Shown: positions 29,043-39,698, counted from the first letter of the stretch. The stretch: DNA of 64,000 nt from Pseudomonas sp. R5-89-07 (GCF_003851685.1 NZ_CP027727.1:5580001-5644000); one strand, 5' to 3'. The notes: generated by a model not told the origin, from the sequence alone. Numbers and translations are program-made.

Positions 29043-30470
29043 ATGTCTGCCAACGTTGCCTACCTGCAAGAATCCCAGGCACTGGATCAACTCCAGGACC
29101 TGTTCGAAGCCCAACGTCGCGCCTATGCCGCCAACCCGATGCCGCCGGCCGCGCAACGCCTGCAATGGCTCAAGGCCCTGGGCGACCTGCTCAGCGCTGA
29201 ACGCCAGGCGCTGATCAACGCGATCAGCCAGGACTTCAGCCATCGCAGCGCGGACGAAACCCTGTTCGCCGAACTGATGCCCAGCCTGCATGGCATTCAC
29301 TACGCCAGCAAACACCTCAAAGGCTGGATGAAACCTTCCCGACGCGCTGTAGGCATTGCCTTTCAGCCCGCGTCGGCCAAAGTCATTTATCAACCGCTGG
29401 GTGTCGTCGGCGTGATCGTGCCGTGGAATTACCCACTGTACCTGGCCATCGGCCCGCTGGTCGGGGCCCTGGCCGCCGGCAACCGAGTGATGCTCAAGCT
29501 CAGTGAATCCACACCGGCCACCGGCGAGTTGCTCAAGGCATTGCTGGCGAAGATCTTTCCCGAGGATCTGGTATGTGTGGTACTCGGTGAAGCCGACGTC
29601 GGCATGGCGTTTTCCAAGTTGCGTTTCGATCATCTGCTGTTCACCGGGGCCACCAGCATCGGCAAGCATGTGATGCGGGCGGCCGCTGAACATCTCACGC
29701 CGGTCACCCTGGAGCTGGGCGGTAAATCGCCGGCCATTGTCTCCGCCGACGTGCCGCTCAAGGACGCCGCCGAACGCATCGCCTTCGGCAAGTCCTTGAA
29801 CGCCGGGCAGACCTGCGTGGCACCCGACTATGTGCTGGTGCCGGAAGACCGTGTGGACGGGTTTGTCGAGGCGTACTCCAACGCCATTCGCGGGTTTTAT
29901 CCGACCCTGGCCGACAACCCGGACTACACCGCCATCATCAACGAGCGCCAACTGGCCAGGCTCAATGCTTACGCCAAGGACGCCACCGACAAGGGCGCCA
30001 CCCTGATTCCGTTGTACGACCAAGGCCAGGCACGGCGCATGGCCCACAGCCTGCTGCTGAATGTGAACGACGACATGACGGTGATGCAGGATGAGATCTT
30101 TGGCCCGCTGTTACCCATCGTGCCCTATCGCGGCATCGACCAGGCGTTTGCCTACATCAATCAGCGCCCTCGCCCACTGGCGCTGTATTACTTCGGCTAC
30201 AACAAGCGTGAACAGAACCGTGTGCTGCACGAGACCCACTCCGGCGGCGTGTGCCTGAACGACACCCTGCTGCATGTGGCCCAGGACGACATGCCGTTTG
30301 GCGGCATCGGCCCCTCCGGCATGGGCCACTACCACGCTCACGAAGGCTTTCTGACCTTCAGCAAGGCCAAGGGGGTGCTGGTCAAACAGCGCCTGAACGC
30401 GGCGAAGCTGATCTACCCGCCCTACGGAAAAACCATCCAGACGTTGATCCAGAAGCTGTTTATCCGCTGA
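29043..30470 (+). CDS. calB: Coniferyl-aldehyde dehydrogenase family protein
   Basis: 475-residue NAD(P)-dependent aldehyde dehydrogenase of the coniferyl-aldehyde/fatty-aldehyde group. The general base E224 lies in VTLELGGKSP and the catalytic C258 in NAGQTCVAPDY; PWNYPLYLAIGPLVGALAAGN is the cofactor region. The C-terminus has a basic, hydrophobic tail (IQTLIQKLFIR), as in membrane-associated fatty-aldehyde dehydrogenases. It is followed 28 bp later by a Tat lipoprotein and then a GMC oxidoreductase, so it probably oxidises the aldehyde made by that oxidoreductase. The natural substrate is not known. Confidence 0.88.
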   Translation: MSANVAYLQESQALDQLQDLFEAQRRAYAANPMPPAAQRLQWLKALGDLLSAERQALINAISQDFSHRSADETLFAELMPSLHGIHYASKHLKGWMKPSRRAVGIAFQPASAKVIYQPLGVVGVIVPWNYPLYLAIGPLVGALAAGNRVMLKLSESTPATGELLKALLAKIFPEDLVCVVLGEADVGMAFSKLRFDHLLFTGATSIGKHVMRAAAEHLTPVTLELGGKSPAIVSADVPLKDAAERIAFGKSLNAGQTCVAPDYVLVPEDRVDGFVEAYSNAIRGFYPTLADNPDYTAIINERQLARLNAYAKDATDKGATLIPLYDQGQARRMAHSLLLNVNDDMTVMQDEIFGPLLPIVPYRGIDQAFAYINQRPRPLALYYFGYNKREQNRVLHETHSGGVCLNDTLLHVAQDDMPFGGIGPSGMGHYHAHEGFLTFSKAKGVLVKQRLNAAKLIYPPYGKTIQTLIQKLFIR

Positions 30471-30498
30471 TAACGCCACCTATGGGACCATAAAAACA

Positions 30499-31044
30499 AT
30501 GAACCCCAGCCTGACTGAAACACCTGCGCTGTCGCGGCGCGGCGTCTTGAAAATCGGCCTGTGCGCCAGCGCCTTCCTGGCGACCGCCGGGCTCGGCGCC
30601 AGCCTCAGCGGTTGCTCAAGCAGCACGCCGGCCAGCGGCTTTGCGCTGTTGCGAAGCAGTGACTTGCCATTCCTGCGCGCAGTTATCCCCGTACTGCTGG
30701 AAGGCGCGGCCAGCGCCCAGGCCGTGAGCGCCGGGATTGAAGACACCCTGAAAAAGCTCGACTACAGCCTGCAGCACCTGTCGCCGGAGATGTTCAAGCT
30801 CACCCAGCAATTGTTCGATGTGCTCGGCATGGGTATTACCCGAGGCCCATTGACCGGTATCTGGGGCAGTTGGGAAAACGCCAGCGCGGAGCAGGTCCGC
30901 AACTTCCTGCACCGCTGGGAGAACAGCTACCTGAACCTGCTGCGCATGGGCCAGGGCTCGCTGCTCAAGCTGGTGATCATGGCCTGGTACTTCCGGCCCG
31001 AGTCCTGGGCCCATTGCGGTTACCCCGGCCCGCCGAACATCTGA
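30499..31044 (+). CDS. Tat-exported lipoprotein, partner of GMC oxidoreductase
   Basis: 181-residue protein with a twin-arginine signal (SRRGVLKIG, Arg13-Arg14), a hydrophobic stretch and a lipobox LSGC with C39. It appears to be Tat-exported and then lipidated. The rest is helical in appearance with no cofactor motif. It resembles the small Tat subunits that accompany membrane-bound flavoprotein dehydrogenases. It lies 36 bp before the GMC gene, which has no signal of its own, so co-export of the pair is plausible but unproven. Confidence 0.8.
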   Translation: MNPSLTETPALSRRGVLKIGLCASAFLATAGLGASLSGCSSSTPASGFALLRSSDLPFLRAVIPVLLEGAASAQAVSAGIEDTLKKLDYSLQHLSPEMFKLTQQLFDVLGMGITRGPLTGIWGSWENASAEQVRNFLHRWENSYLNLLRMGQGSLLKLVIMAWYFRPESWAHCGYPGPPNI

Positions 31045-31080
31045 TTGCATCCCCGACAATAAAAACAAGAGACGAACCTG

Positions 31081-32676
31081 ATGCCCGTACCCGATCTGTT
31101 CCGCGATGGCCTGGCCCGTGGCTGGAAAACCCACAACGGTGCCGCCCTCGACAACGACCTGACCCTGGAAGCCGACGTGGCCATCATCGGCAGCGGCGCC
31201 GGTGGCGGCACCACGGCAGAAATCCTCAGCGCCGCGGGCTACAAGGTGCTGCTGATCGAAGAGGGCCCACTCAAGACCAGCAGCGACTTCAAGCTGCTGG
31301 AAGACGAAGCCTATGCCAGCCTGTACCAGGAAGGGATCGGGCGCATGAGCAAGGACGGTGCGATTACTATCCTGCAGGGCCGTGCGGTGGGCGGCACCAC
31401 GCTGATCAACTGGACCTCCAGCTTCCGCACGCCGGACGCCACCCTCGCCCACTGGGCCAGTGAATACGCGGTGAAGGGCCATAGCAGCGCCGAGATGGCG
31501 CCGTGGTTCGAGAGCATGGAACAACGCCTGGGCATCGCACCATGGGCCCTGCCACCGAATGCCAATAACGACGTGATCCGCAAAGGCTGCGAAAAGCTCG
31601 GCTACAGCTGGCACGTGATCCCGCGCAATGTGCGCGGTTGCTTCAACCTGGGCTATTGCGGCATGGGCTGCCCGGTCAACGCCAAGCAATCGATGCTGGT
31701 AACCACCATCCCCTCCACCCTGGAGAAAGGCGGCGAGTTGCTCTACCTGGCCCGTGCCGAGCGCCTCAACTACAGTGGCGATACGATCAGCAGCCTGGAA
31801 TGCGTGGCCATGGACGAGCGCTGCGTGGCGCCTACCGGGCGCAAGATCACCGTGAAGGCCAGGCATTACGTACTCGCGGGCGGCGGCATCAACAGCCCGG
31901 CACTGCTGATGCGCTCGGACGCGCCCGACCCGCACTCACGCCTGGGCAAGCGCACCTTCCTGCACCTGGTGAATTTCTCCGCGGGGTTGTTCGACGAGGT
32001 CATCAACCCGTTCTACGGGGCGCCGCAGTCGATCTATTCCGACCATTTCCAGTGGCAGGACGGCACCACCGGCAAAATGTCCTATAAGCTCGAAGCGCCG
32101 CCCTTGCATCCTGGGCTGGCAAGCACCCTGTTTGGCGGCTACGGCGCGCAGAACGCGCTGGACATGAGCCGATTGCCTCATACCCACGCCATGCTCGCGC
32201 TGTTGCGCGACGGCTTTCACCCCGACAGCCCTGGTGGCGCCGTGGAATTGCGCGGTGACGGTACGCCAGTGCTCGACTACCAGGTTTCGCCCTACGCCTG
32301 GGACGGCCTGCGCCGGGCCTTTCACAGCATGGCCGAGATCCAGTTCGCGGCGGGCGCCAAATCGGTCAAGCCGCTGCATCACGACGCTCGGTACGTGACT
32401 AGCCTGGCGGAGGCACGCAGTGTGATTGACGGTTTGAACCTCGAATTGCATCGAACCACCCTGGGCAGCGCCCACGTGATGGGCGGTTGCGCCATGGGTG
32501 AAGACCCGAAAAACGCCGTGACCGATAGCCTCGGCCGCCACCACCAACTGCACAATCTGTCGATACACGATGGCTCTTTGTTTCCCACCAGCATTGGGGC
32601 AAACCCCCAGTTGTCGGTGTATGGATTGACCGCGCAACTGGCGTCAGCTTTGTCCGAACGTCTGAAAACAGCGTGA
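31081..32676 (+). CDS. GMC family FAD-dependent oxidoreductase
   Basis: 531-residue flavoprotein of the glucose-methanol-choline superfamily. The FAD-binding motif IIGSGAGGGTTAEIL is at about residues 35-49, QGRAVGGTTLINW follows, and the C-terminal HVMGGCAMG and FPTSIGANPQLSVYGL motifs are intact. NVRGCFNLGYCGMGCPVNAKQ is a cysteine-rich segment typical of the long-chain or cyclic alcohol dehydrogenase branch. No signal peptide. It would oxidise an alcohol to an aldehyde, which the upstream dehydrogenase could take further. The acceptor and substrate are unknown. Confidence 0.88.
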   Translation: MPVPDLFRDGLARGWKTHNGAALDNDLTLEADVAIIGSGAGGGTTAEILSAAGYKVLLIEEGPLKTSSDFKLLEDEAYASLYQEGIGRMSKDGAITILQGRAVGGTTLINWTSSFRTPDATLAHWASEYAVKGHSSAEMAPWFESMEQRLGIAPWALPPNANNDVIRKGCEKLGYSWHVIPRNVRGCFNLGYCGMGCPVNAKQSMLVTTIPSTLEKGGELLYLARAERLNYSGDTISSLECVAMDERCVAPTGRKITVKARHYVLAGGGINSPALLMRSDAPDPHSRLGKRTFLHLVNFSAGLFDEVINPFYGAPQSIYSDHFQWQDGTTGKMSYKLEAPPLHPGLASTLFGGYGAQNALDMSRLPHTHAMLALLRDGFHPDSPGGAVELRGDGTPVLDYQVSPYAWDGLRRAFHSMAEIQFAAGAKSVKPLHHDARYVTSLAEARSVIDGLNLELHRTTLGSAHVMGGCAMGEDPKNAVTDSLGRHHQLHNLSIHDGSLFPTSIGANPQLSVYGLTAQLASALSERLKTA

Positions 32677-32710
32677 AAAAGCGTTCGATTCACGGCATCT
32701 ATCTACATAA

Positions 32711-33613
<903 letters not shown>

Positions 33614-33639
33614 GCTTCTTTAGTGCCTGTAAGGGCCTC

Positions 33640-33659
33640 ATCGGGGGCTTACCCCCGAT
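33640..33659. terminator. 20-bp palindrome between fdx and mutM
   Basis: ATCGGGGG-CTTA-CCCCCGAT lies between convergent genes. It resembles the inner half of the GTGGGAGGGGGC REP class without the GTGGGAG end. A bidirectional terminator role is possible. Confidence 0.45.
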
Positions 33660-33684
33660 GGCGCTATCAGCCATCACATAGCAA

Positions 33685-34497
33685 TCAGCTCTGGCACCTG
33701 GGGCAAAACACACTCGCCCGCTGCCCCAGCACCACATTGCGCAACTCGGTCCCGCACACCTTGCACGCCTGGCCCCCGCGGCCGTAGACGAACAGTTCCT
33801 GCTGGAAATACCCTGGCTGCCCATCGCCACCAATAAAGTCGCGCAACGTAGTACCGCCGCGCTCGATGGCAGCCGCCAGCACGCGCTTGATCTCGACCGA
33901 AAGCTTCAAATAGCGCGCACGGGAAATGCCGCCCGCCGCACGACGCGGATCGATCCCCGCCGCAAACAGCGCTTCCGTCGCATAGATATTGCCCACGCCC
34001 ACCACCACCGCGTTGTCCATGATGAACGGCTTGACCGCCATCGACCGGCCCCGCGACAGCTGAAACAGCCGCTCGCCATCGAACAGCTCGGTCAACGGCT
34101 CCGGCCCCAGGCGAATCAGCAGCTCGTGGTTGTGCGGGTCCTGGCTCCAGAGCATCGCACCAAAACGCCGAGGGTCGGTGTAGCGCAGGGCAAGGCCGGA
34201 CTCGAGCTCGATATCCACATGCTCATGCTTGGCCGCGGGCATGCCGACTTCCACCAGGCGCAGGTTGCCCGACATGCCCAGGTGGCTGATCAAGGTGCCC
34301 ACTTCGGCGTTGATCAGCAGGTACTTGGCGCGCCGCTCCACCAGCACGATGCGCTGCCCGGACAGGCGCACATCGAGGTCTTCCGGGATCGGCCAGCGCA
34401 GGCGGCGCTCACGCACCACCACACGGCTGACGCGCTGGCCCTCCAGGTGCGGGGCAATCCCGCGCCGGGTGGTTTCGACTTCTGGTAACTCAGGCAT
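33685..34497 (-). CDS. mutM: Formamidopyrimidine-DNA glycosylase
   Basis: 270-residue bifunctional DNA glycosylase/AP lyase that removes 8-oxoguanine. The N-terminal PELPEVETT supplies the catalytic Pro2 and Glu3. K58 lies in RRAKYLL, and the C-terminal zinc finger uses CKVCGT and CPRC. Normal length, start ATG immediately before PELPEV. The gene lies 21 bp downstream of the HDOD gene on the same strand. Confidence 0.97.
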   Translation of the reverse strand: MPELPEVETTRRGIAPHLEGQRVSRVVVRERRLRWPIPEDLDVRLSGQRIVLVERRAKYLLINAEVGTLISHLGMSGNLRLVEVGMPAAKHEHVDIELESGLALRYTDPRRFGAMLWSQDPHNHELLIRLGPEPLTELFDGERLFQLSRGRSMAVKPFIMDNAVVVGVGNIYATEALFAAGIDPRRAAGGISRARYLKLSVEIKRVLAAAIERGGTTLRDFIGGDGQPGYFQQELFVYGRGGQACKVCGTELRNVVLGQRASVFCPRCQS

Positions 34498-34518
34498 GTA
34501 TACCTCGGGGAGAAAGGC

Positions 34519-35385
34519 TCAGTGCGCGCCCAGTTCACGGATCGACAACTTCATGCTTTCGAAGTCGTAGTCCGACAGGCCCACGTAATCCAGCACCAGG
34601 TGGCCGATCGCATCCCATTCACGGTCGACGCTCTGGTTGCCCAGCACCCGATAGGACGAACAGATGTGCTCGGCCATTTTCAGGATCGCCAGCAGGTTTT
34701 TAAGCACCGGGTTACGCGACGTCTCATCGCTGAAAATCGCCAGGGCATTGTGGTGGTTGGCTATGGCGTCGGTCACATGCTCCGGCAGGCGCCAGGACTT
34801 GGCGGTGTAGTAGCCCACCACCGCATGGTTGGTGTTGAACGCGTTGTTCTCGGTGTCGACCACCCGGCAATCCGCGCCGGCATTGGCGTAGGCCTGCTCC
34901 AGGACCGTCATGTAGTTCGGGAACCGCTTGAGCATCAGCGGCACGCCACAATCGTGGAACAGGCCCAAGGCATAGGCTTCGTCAACCGCCTGGGAGCCGG
35001 TGCGCTTGGCCAGGGTCAGGCAGGTCATGGCCACATCCTGGGCGGTATCCCAGAAGCGGTTGAGCGTAACGATGGTGTCGTCGCTCATCTCGCCCTTGAT
35101 CGACAAGGCATTGATCAGGTTGATCACCGAGCGGCTGCCCAGCAGGTTCACCGCGCGCTGGATCGAGGCGACCTTGTTGCTCAGGCCGTAATACGGCGAG
35201 TTGACGATTTTCAGCAACGCACCGGACAGGCCCGGGTCCTGGGCGATCAGCCGGGCGATCACTTCCAGGTCCGGGTCGGGCATGTACTGCTCCATCTGCA
35301 AATCCACCATGATTTGCGGCTGGGGCGGCACGCTGATGCCTTGCAGGACCTGCTGAATCTGCTCGGCGGAAAGCTCTTGGGACAT
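34519..35385 (-). CDS. HDOD domain-containing protein
   Basis: 288-residue protein with one HDOD domain (about residues 20-215), including IARLIAQDPGLSGALLKIVNSPYYGL and the GLFHDCGVPLML and NHHNALA segments. HDOD proteins are signalling scaffolds related to HD phosphohydrolases but usually lacking the metal site, and they often act with two-component or cyclic-di-GMP pathways. No output domain is attached. Its partner cannot be inferred from the neighbours. Confidence 0.88.
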   Translation of the reverse strand: MSQELSAEQIQQVLQGISVPPQPQIMVDLQMEQYMPDPDLEVIARLIAQDPGLSGALLKIVNSPYYGLSNKVASIQRAVNLLGSRSVINLINALSIKGEMSDDTIVTLNRFWDTAQDVAMTCLTLAKRTGSQAVDEAYALGLFHDCGVPLMLKRFPNYMTVLEQAYANAGADCRVVDTENNAFNTNHAVVGYYTAKSWRLPEHVTDAIANHHNALAIFSDETSRNPVLKNLLAILKMAEHICSSYRVLGNQSVDREWDAIGHLVLDYVGLSDYDFESMKLSIRELGAH

Positions 35386-35473
35386 AAGTACACACTCTGG
35401 GCTAGGCGGGAATTCTACCCCCTAAGCCAAGTTGACTGACACCTCAAAAGCCCGAATTGAAACGCGATCAAAG

Positions 35474-35558
35474 GTGGGAGCTGGCTTGCCTGCGATAGCA
35501 TCACCGCCGTACGTCAGATACACCGCGCCGTCTGCATCGCAGGCAAGCCAGCTCCCAC
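35474..35558. repeat. REP doublet, GTGGGAGCTGGC class
   Basis: Left end GTGGGAGCTGGCTTGCCTGC and right end its reverse complement, with about 45 bp between. This is the only element of this class in the window. It lies between the divergent HDOD and rlmI genes. Confidence 0.88.
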
Positions 35559-35610
35559 ATGAACGAGGGCGCAAAGGGTATACTCCCGCTCTTTTTTCCG
35601 GAGCGACGTC

Positions 35611-36807
35611 ATGTCCCTGCCAAGCCTGCGTCTCAAAGCCAACGCCGATCGTCGTTTGCGCAACGGCCACCTGTGGGTCTACAGCAACGAAATCGACGTG
35701 GCCGCCACCCCACTCCACGGCTTCCAGGCAGGTGACCAGGCTATCCTGGAAGCGGCCGGCGGCAAGACCCTGGGCATCGTGGCCATGAGCCCGAACAACC
35801 TGATCTGCGCCCGCCTGCTGTCGCGCGACATCAAGTTGCCGCTGGACAAGTCGCTGCTGGTGCACCGCATCAACGTGGCCCTGTCCCTGCGTGATCGCCT
35901 GTTCGACAAGCCGTTCTACCGCCTGGTCTACGGCGATTCCGACCTGCTGCCGGGCCTGGTGGTCGACCGTTTCGGCGACATCCTCGTCGTGCAGATCGCC
36001 TCGGCCACCATGGAAGCCCATAAGGAAGACGTGATCGCCGCGCTGACCCAAGTGCTCAAGCCGAGCGGCATCCTGTTCAAGAACGACTCCGCCGCGCGCG
36101 ACGCCGAAGGCCTCAACCGCTACGTCGAAACCGTGTTCGGCCTGGTGCCGGAGTGGGTAGCGCTGGAAGAAAACGGCGTGAAATTCGAAGCCCCGGTGAT
36201 CCAGGGCCAGAAAACCGGCTGGTTCTACGACCACCGCATGAACCGCGCCCGCCTGGCGCCGTATGCCAAGGGCAAGCGCGTCCTCGACCTGTACAGCTAC
36301 ATCGGCGGCTGGGGCGTGCAAGCCGCCGCATTCGGCGCCAGTGAAGTGTTCTGCGTCGACGCCTCCGCCTTCGCCCTCGATGGCGTCGAGCGCAACGCCG
36401 CGCTGAACGGCGTCGCCGAGAAAATGACCTGCATCGAAGGCGACGTGTTCGAAGCGCTCAAGGAACTCAAAGCCAGCGAAGAACGCTTCGACGTGATCGT
36501 CGCCGACCCACCGGCCTTCATCAAACGCAAGAAAGACATGAAGAACGGCGAAGGCGCCTACCGCCGCCTGAACGAGCAAGCCATGCGCCTGCTCAGCAAG
36601 GACGGCATCCTGGTCAGCGCCTCGTGCTCCATGCACCTGCCGGAAGACGACCTGCAAAACATCCTCCTGACCAGCGCCCGCCACCTGGACCGCAATATCC
36701 AGATGCTCGAACGCGGCGGCCAGGGCCCGGACCACCCGGTGCACCCGGCGATTGCCGAGACGCGGTATATCAAGAGCATTACGTGCCGGTTGTTGCCGAA
36801 CAGCTAA
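35611..36807 (+). CDS. rlmI: 23S rRNA (cytosine(1962)-C5)-methyltransferase RlmI
   Basis: 398-residue class I rRNA methyltransferase. An N-terminal PUA-like domain (about 1-75, RLRNGHLWVYSNEID) is followed by the EEHEH-type linker and a SAM-binding domain with VLDLYSYIGGWGVQAAAFGA, FCVDAS and the VADPPAF motif. The catalytic cysteine is probably in SASCSMHL. GGAGCGACGTC precedes the ATG. Confidence 0.94.
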   Translation: MSLPSLRLKANADRRLRNGHLWVYSNEIDVAATPLHGFQAGDQAILEAAGGKTLGIVAMSPNNLICARLLSRDIKLPLDKSLLVHRINVALSLRDRLFDKPFYRLVYGDSDLLPGLVVDRFGDILVVQIASATMEAHKEDVIAALTQVLKPSGILFKNDSAARDAEGLNRYVETVFGLVPEWVALEENGVKFEAPVIQGQKTGWFYDHRMNRARLAPYAKGKRVLDLYSYIGGWGVQAAAFGASEVFCVDASAFALDGVERNAALNGVAEKMTCIEGDVFEALKELKASEERFDVIVADPPAFIKRKKDMKNGEGAYRRLNEQAMRLLSKDGILVSASCSMHLPEDDLQNILLTSARHLDRNIQMLERGGQGPDHPVHPAIAETRYIKSITCRLLPNS

Positions 36808-36824
36808 GACTGGAACCTCCCCAT

Positions 36825-36923
36825 GTAGGAGCGAGCTTGCTCGCGAAAAACCAGCAGGCGACACGGGCTGCCTGATAGCACTGCGTTATCGTTGACGTTT
36901 TTCGCGAGCAAGCTCGCTCCTAC
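36825..36923. repeat. REP doublet, GTAGGAGCGAGC class, 3' side of RAYT
   Basis: Intact 99-bp element that begins 18 bp after rlmI and ends 12 bp before the RAYT stop codon. It has the same orientation and nearly the same interior as the element at 37486-37584. Confidence 0.92.
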
Positions 36924-36934
36924 AGGGACGACGA

Positions 36935-37393
36935 TCACAACCAAATGGCGTCCCATAGCGGGTACTGGCCGATATGTTCGACCAAACCTGCACGCAAGGG
37001 GTTGGCCACGATATAGCGGGCCATTGCCTTCAAGTCCTCTTCCCGACGTAGTGCCCGGTCGAAATAGCCTTTCTGCCAAAGCGTCCCGTAAGAGCATCTT
37101 GCACTGTTGATCGCGCGGGCACTTCGCGACTTGGTGATTCGCATCAGTCTGGGCAAGTCGCCATTGTGCAACTCCACCAGCCAGTGGAAGTGGTCAGGCA
37201 TGACCACCCAAGCCAGCGAAGTCGCCTCACCCTCTTCCTGAGCTTTCCTGAATTCGCTGACGAGCAGACGTCCTATGCGCCAGTCCTGAAAAATTGACTG
37301 CCGTTGGTGGGTAACCGCGGTAATCAGGTAAATACGACCCGATTCTGAATAGCGCCCAGTGCGCAGCCGATGAGCATTTTGCTGGGTGGACAT
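36935..37393 (-). CDS. REP-associated tyrosine transposase (RAYT)
   Basis: 152-residue Y1 HUH transposase of the IS200/IS605-related RAYT group. The HUH motif is HFH (H68, H70) in VMPDHFHWLVEL, and the catalytic tyrosine is probably Y127 in MARYIVANPLRAGLVEH, the RAYT signature. GRYSESGRIYLITAVTHQRQ at the N-terminus and LWQKGYFDRALR are also typical. RAYTs nick single-stranded REP sequences and are thought to mobilise REPINs in trans. The gene is intact and is bracketed by two same-class REP doublets. Confidence 0.93.
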   Translation of the reverse strand: MSTQQNAHRLRTGRYSESGRIYLITAVTHQRQSIFQDWRIGRLLVSEFRKAQEEGEATSLAWVVMPDHFHWLVELHNGDLPRLMRITKSRSARAINSARCSYGTLWQKGYFDRALRREEDLKAMARYIVANPLRAGLVEHIGQYPLWDAIWL

Positions 37394-37776
37394 TCCTTCG
37401 TCCTCTTGTGTGATTGGAAGAGAAACGGTAGGAGCCGAAGCGTCGACTAGCCTGTAAACAATGGTTCTGAATATGTCTTGCCCCTGTAGGAGCGAGCTTG
37501 CTCGCGAAAAACCAACAGGCGATGCGCGCTGCCTGATAGCGCTGCGTTATCGTTGACGTTTTTCGCGAGCAAGCTCGCTCCTACAGGAAGACGGTGTAGA
37601 ATCGGCCCTATTCATCGCCAGTCATCCCCGGCGGGTTTATGAGCTCGAGGCCCAAGCAAGCGGCGATCCCGCGACGCGAGTGGCAACTTCCGGACACACG
37701 GCCATTTTCTGAGTGTTCCAGACGTTAATAGAAGCTCACTTCCCTTAGTACCTGATTAGCCGCCCGGAGTGCTCCA
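37394..37776. other. Gap between RAYT and ilvD (383 bp)
   Basis: The left part upstream of the RAYT start has a GTAGGAGC octamer near 37428 that may be a REP remnant. A REP doublet occupies 37486-37584. The remaining 190 bp form the ilvD leader. A 29-codon open frame from an ATG at about 37639 has no branched-chain residue bias and is not taken as an attenuator peptide. No other structure was recognised. Confidence 0.6.
37486..37584. repeat. REP doublet, GTAGGAGCGAGC class, 5' side of RAYT
   Basis: 99-bp element, direct repeat of the one at 36825-36923, 93 bp upstream of the RAYT start. Confidence 0.92.
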
Positions 37777-39618
37777 ATGCCTGATTACCGCTCGAAAACA
37801 TCCACCCACGGCCGCAACATGGCCGGCGCGCGCGCATTGTGGCGTGCCACGGGGATGAAAGATGACGACTTCAAGAAGCCGATCATCGCGATTGCCAACT
37901 CGTTCACTCAGTTCGTTCCCGGCCACGTCCACCTCAAGGACCTGGGCCAACTGGTCGCCCGCGAGATCGAACGCGCTGGCGGCGTGGCAAAAGAATTCAA
38001 CACCATCGCCGTCGACGACGGCATCGCCATGGGCCATGACGGCATGCTGTATTCCCTGCCGAGCCGCGAGATCATCGCCGACTCCGTGGAATACATGGTC
38101 AACGCCCACTGCGCCGACGCTATCGTGTGCATTTCCAACTGCGACAAGATCACCCCCGGCATGCTGATGGCCGCCCTGCGCCTGAATATCCCGGTGATCT
38201 TCGTCTCTGGCGGCCCGATGGAAGCCGGCAAGACCAAGCTGGCCTCCCACGGCCTCGACCTGGTCGACGCCATGGTCATCGCCGCCGATTCCAGCGCTTC
38301 TGACGAGAAGGTCGCGGAATACGAGCGCAGCGCCTGCCCGACCTGCGGTTCGTGCTCCGGCATGTTCACCGCCAACTCGATGAACTGCCTGGTCGAAGCC
38401 CTGGGCCTGGCCTTGCCGGGCAATGGCTCGACGCTCGCCACCCACAGCGACCGCGAGCAGCTGTTCCTGCAGGCCGGCCGCACCATCGTCGAGCTGTGCA
38501 AGCGTTACTACGGCGAGAACGATGAGTCGGTGTTGCCGCGCAACATCGCCAACTTCAAGGCGTTCGAGAACGCCATGACCCTGGACATCGCCATGGGCGG
38601 TTCCACCAACACCATCCTGCACTTGCTGGCTGCCGCCCAGGAAGCCGAGATCGATTTCGACCTGCGCGACATCGACCGCCTGTCCCGTCACGTGCCGCAA
38701 CTGTGCAAGGTCGCGCCAAACATCCAGAAGTACCACATGGAAGATGTGCACCGCGCCGGCGGGATCTTCTCGATCCTCGGTTCCCTGGCCCGTGGCGGCC
38801 TGCTGCACACCGACCTGCCGACCGTGCACAGCACGTCCATCGCCGAAGGCATCGCCAAGTGGGACATTACCCAGACTGACGACGAAGCCGTGCACACCTT
38901 CTTCAAGGCAGGCCCGGCCGGCATCCCGACGCAAACCGCGTTCAGCCAGTCGACCCGTTGGGACACCCTGGACGACGACCGTGAAAACGGCTGCATCCGC
39001 AGTGTCGAGCACGCCTATTCGCAAGAAGGCGGCCTGGCCGTGCTGTACGGCAACATCGCCCTCGACGGTTGCGTGGTGAAGACTGCCGGCGTGGACGAGT
39101 CCATCCACGTCTTCGAAGGCCGCGCCAAGATCTACGAGAGCCAGGACAGCTCGGTGCGCGGCATCCTGGCTGACGAAGTCAAGGAAGGCGACATCGTGAT
39201 CATTCGCTACGAAGGCCCCAAGGGCGGCCCGGGTATGCAAGAGATGCTCTACCCGACGTCGTACCTCAAATCCAAGGGCCTGGGCAAAGCCTGCGCCTTG
39301 CTTACCGATGGTCGCTTCTCCGGCGGCACCTCGGGCCTGTCCATCGGCCACGCTTCGCCGGAAGCCGCTGCCGGTGGCGCGATTGGTCTGGTGCAGGATG
39401 GCGACAAGGTGCTGATCGACATCCCGAACCGCTCGATCAACCTGTTGATCAGCGATGAAGAACTGGCCGCGCGCCGGGTCGAGCAGGACAAGAAAGGCTG
39501 GAAGCCGGTAGAGAAGCGTCCACGTAAAGTGACCACCGCGCTGAAAGCCTACGCCTTGCTGGCCACCAGCGCCGACAAGGGCGCCGTTCGCAACAAGGCC
39601 ATGCTCGACGGCCTGTAA
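37777..39618 (+). CDS. ilvD: Dihydroxy-acid dehydratase
   Basis: 613-residue iron-sulfur enzyme of isoleucine and valine synthesis that dehydrates dihydroxyacids to 2-keto acids. The N-terminus [25 protein letters not shown], the cluster cysteines in [11 protein letters not shown] and [20 protein letters not shown], and the C-terminal [25 protein letters not shown] are present. GGAG lies eight bases before the ATG. A strong terminator follows. Confidence 0.97.
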   Translation: MPDYRSKTSTHGRNMAGARALWRATGMKDDDFKKPIIAIANSFTQFVPGHVHLKDLGQLVAREIERAGGVAKEFNTIAVDDGIAMGHDGMLYSLPSREIIADSVEYMVNAHCADAIVCISNCDKITPGMLMAALRLNIPVIFVSGGPMEAGKTKLASHGLDLVDAMVIAADSSASDEKVAEYERSACPTCGSCSGMFTANSMNCLVEALGLALPGNGSTLATHSDREQLFLQAGRTIVELCKRYYGENDESVLPRNIANFKAFENAMTLDIAMGGSTNTILHLLAAAQEAEIDFDLRDIDRLSRHVPQLCKVAPNIQKYHMEDVHRAGGIFSILGSLARGGLLHTDLPTVHSTSIAEGIAKWDITQTDDEAVHTFFKAGPAGIPTQTAFSQSTRWDTLDDDRENGCIRSVEHAYSQEGGLAVLYGNIALDGCVVKTAGVDESIHVFEGRAKIYESQDSSVRGILADEVKEGDIVIIRYEGPKGGPGMQEMLYPTSYLKSKGLGKACALLTDGRFSGGTSGLSIGHASPEAAAGGAIGLVQDGDKVLIDIPNRSINLLISDEELAARRVEQDKKGWKPVEKRPRKVTTALKAYALLATSADKGAVRNKAMLDGL

Positions 39619-39629
39619 GCCCGCCCATG

Positions 39630-39663
39630 AAAATGCCCCCGCACTTGGCGGGGGCATTTTTTT
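39630..39663 (+). terminator. Rho-independent terminator of ilvD
   Basis: Thirteen-base stem AAAATGCCCCCGC / GCGGGGGCATTTT with a five-base loop ACTTG, followed by further T residues, starting 12 bp after the ilvD stop. Confidence 0.92.
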
Positions 39664-39698
39664 GCCTCGCGATAACCCCAAGACAATGAAGATCCAAT

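Noticed and set aside
37639..37728. 29-codon leader frame upstream of ilvD
   Set aside because: No run of Ile, Leu or Val codons, no terminator/antiterminator pair, weak ribosome-binding site; not a credible attenuator.
37756..39681. 641-codon open frame antisense to ilvD
   Set aside because: Shadow of the ilvD codon pattern, no recognisable domain or ribosome-binding site.
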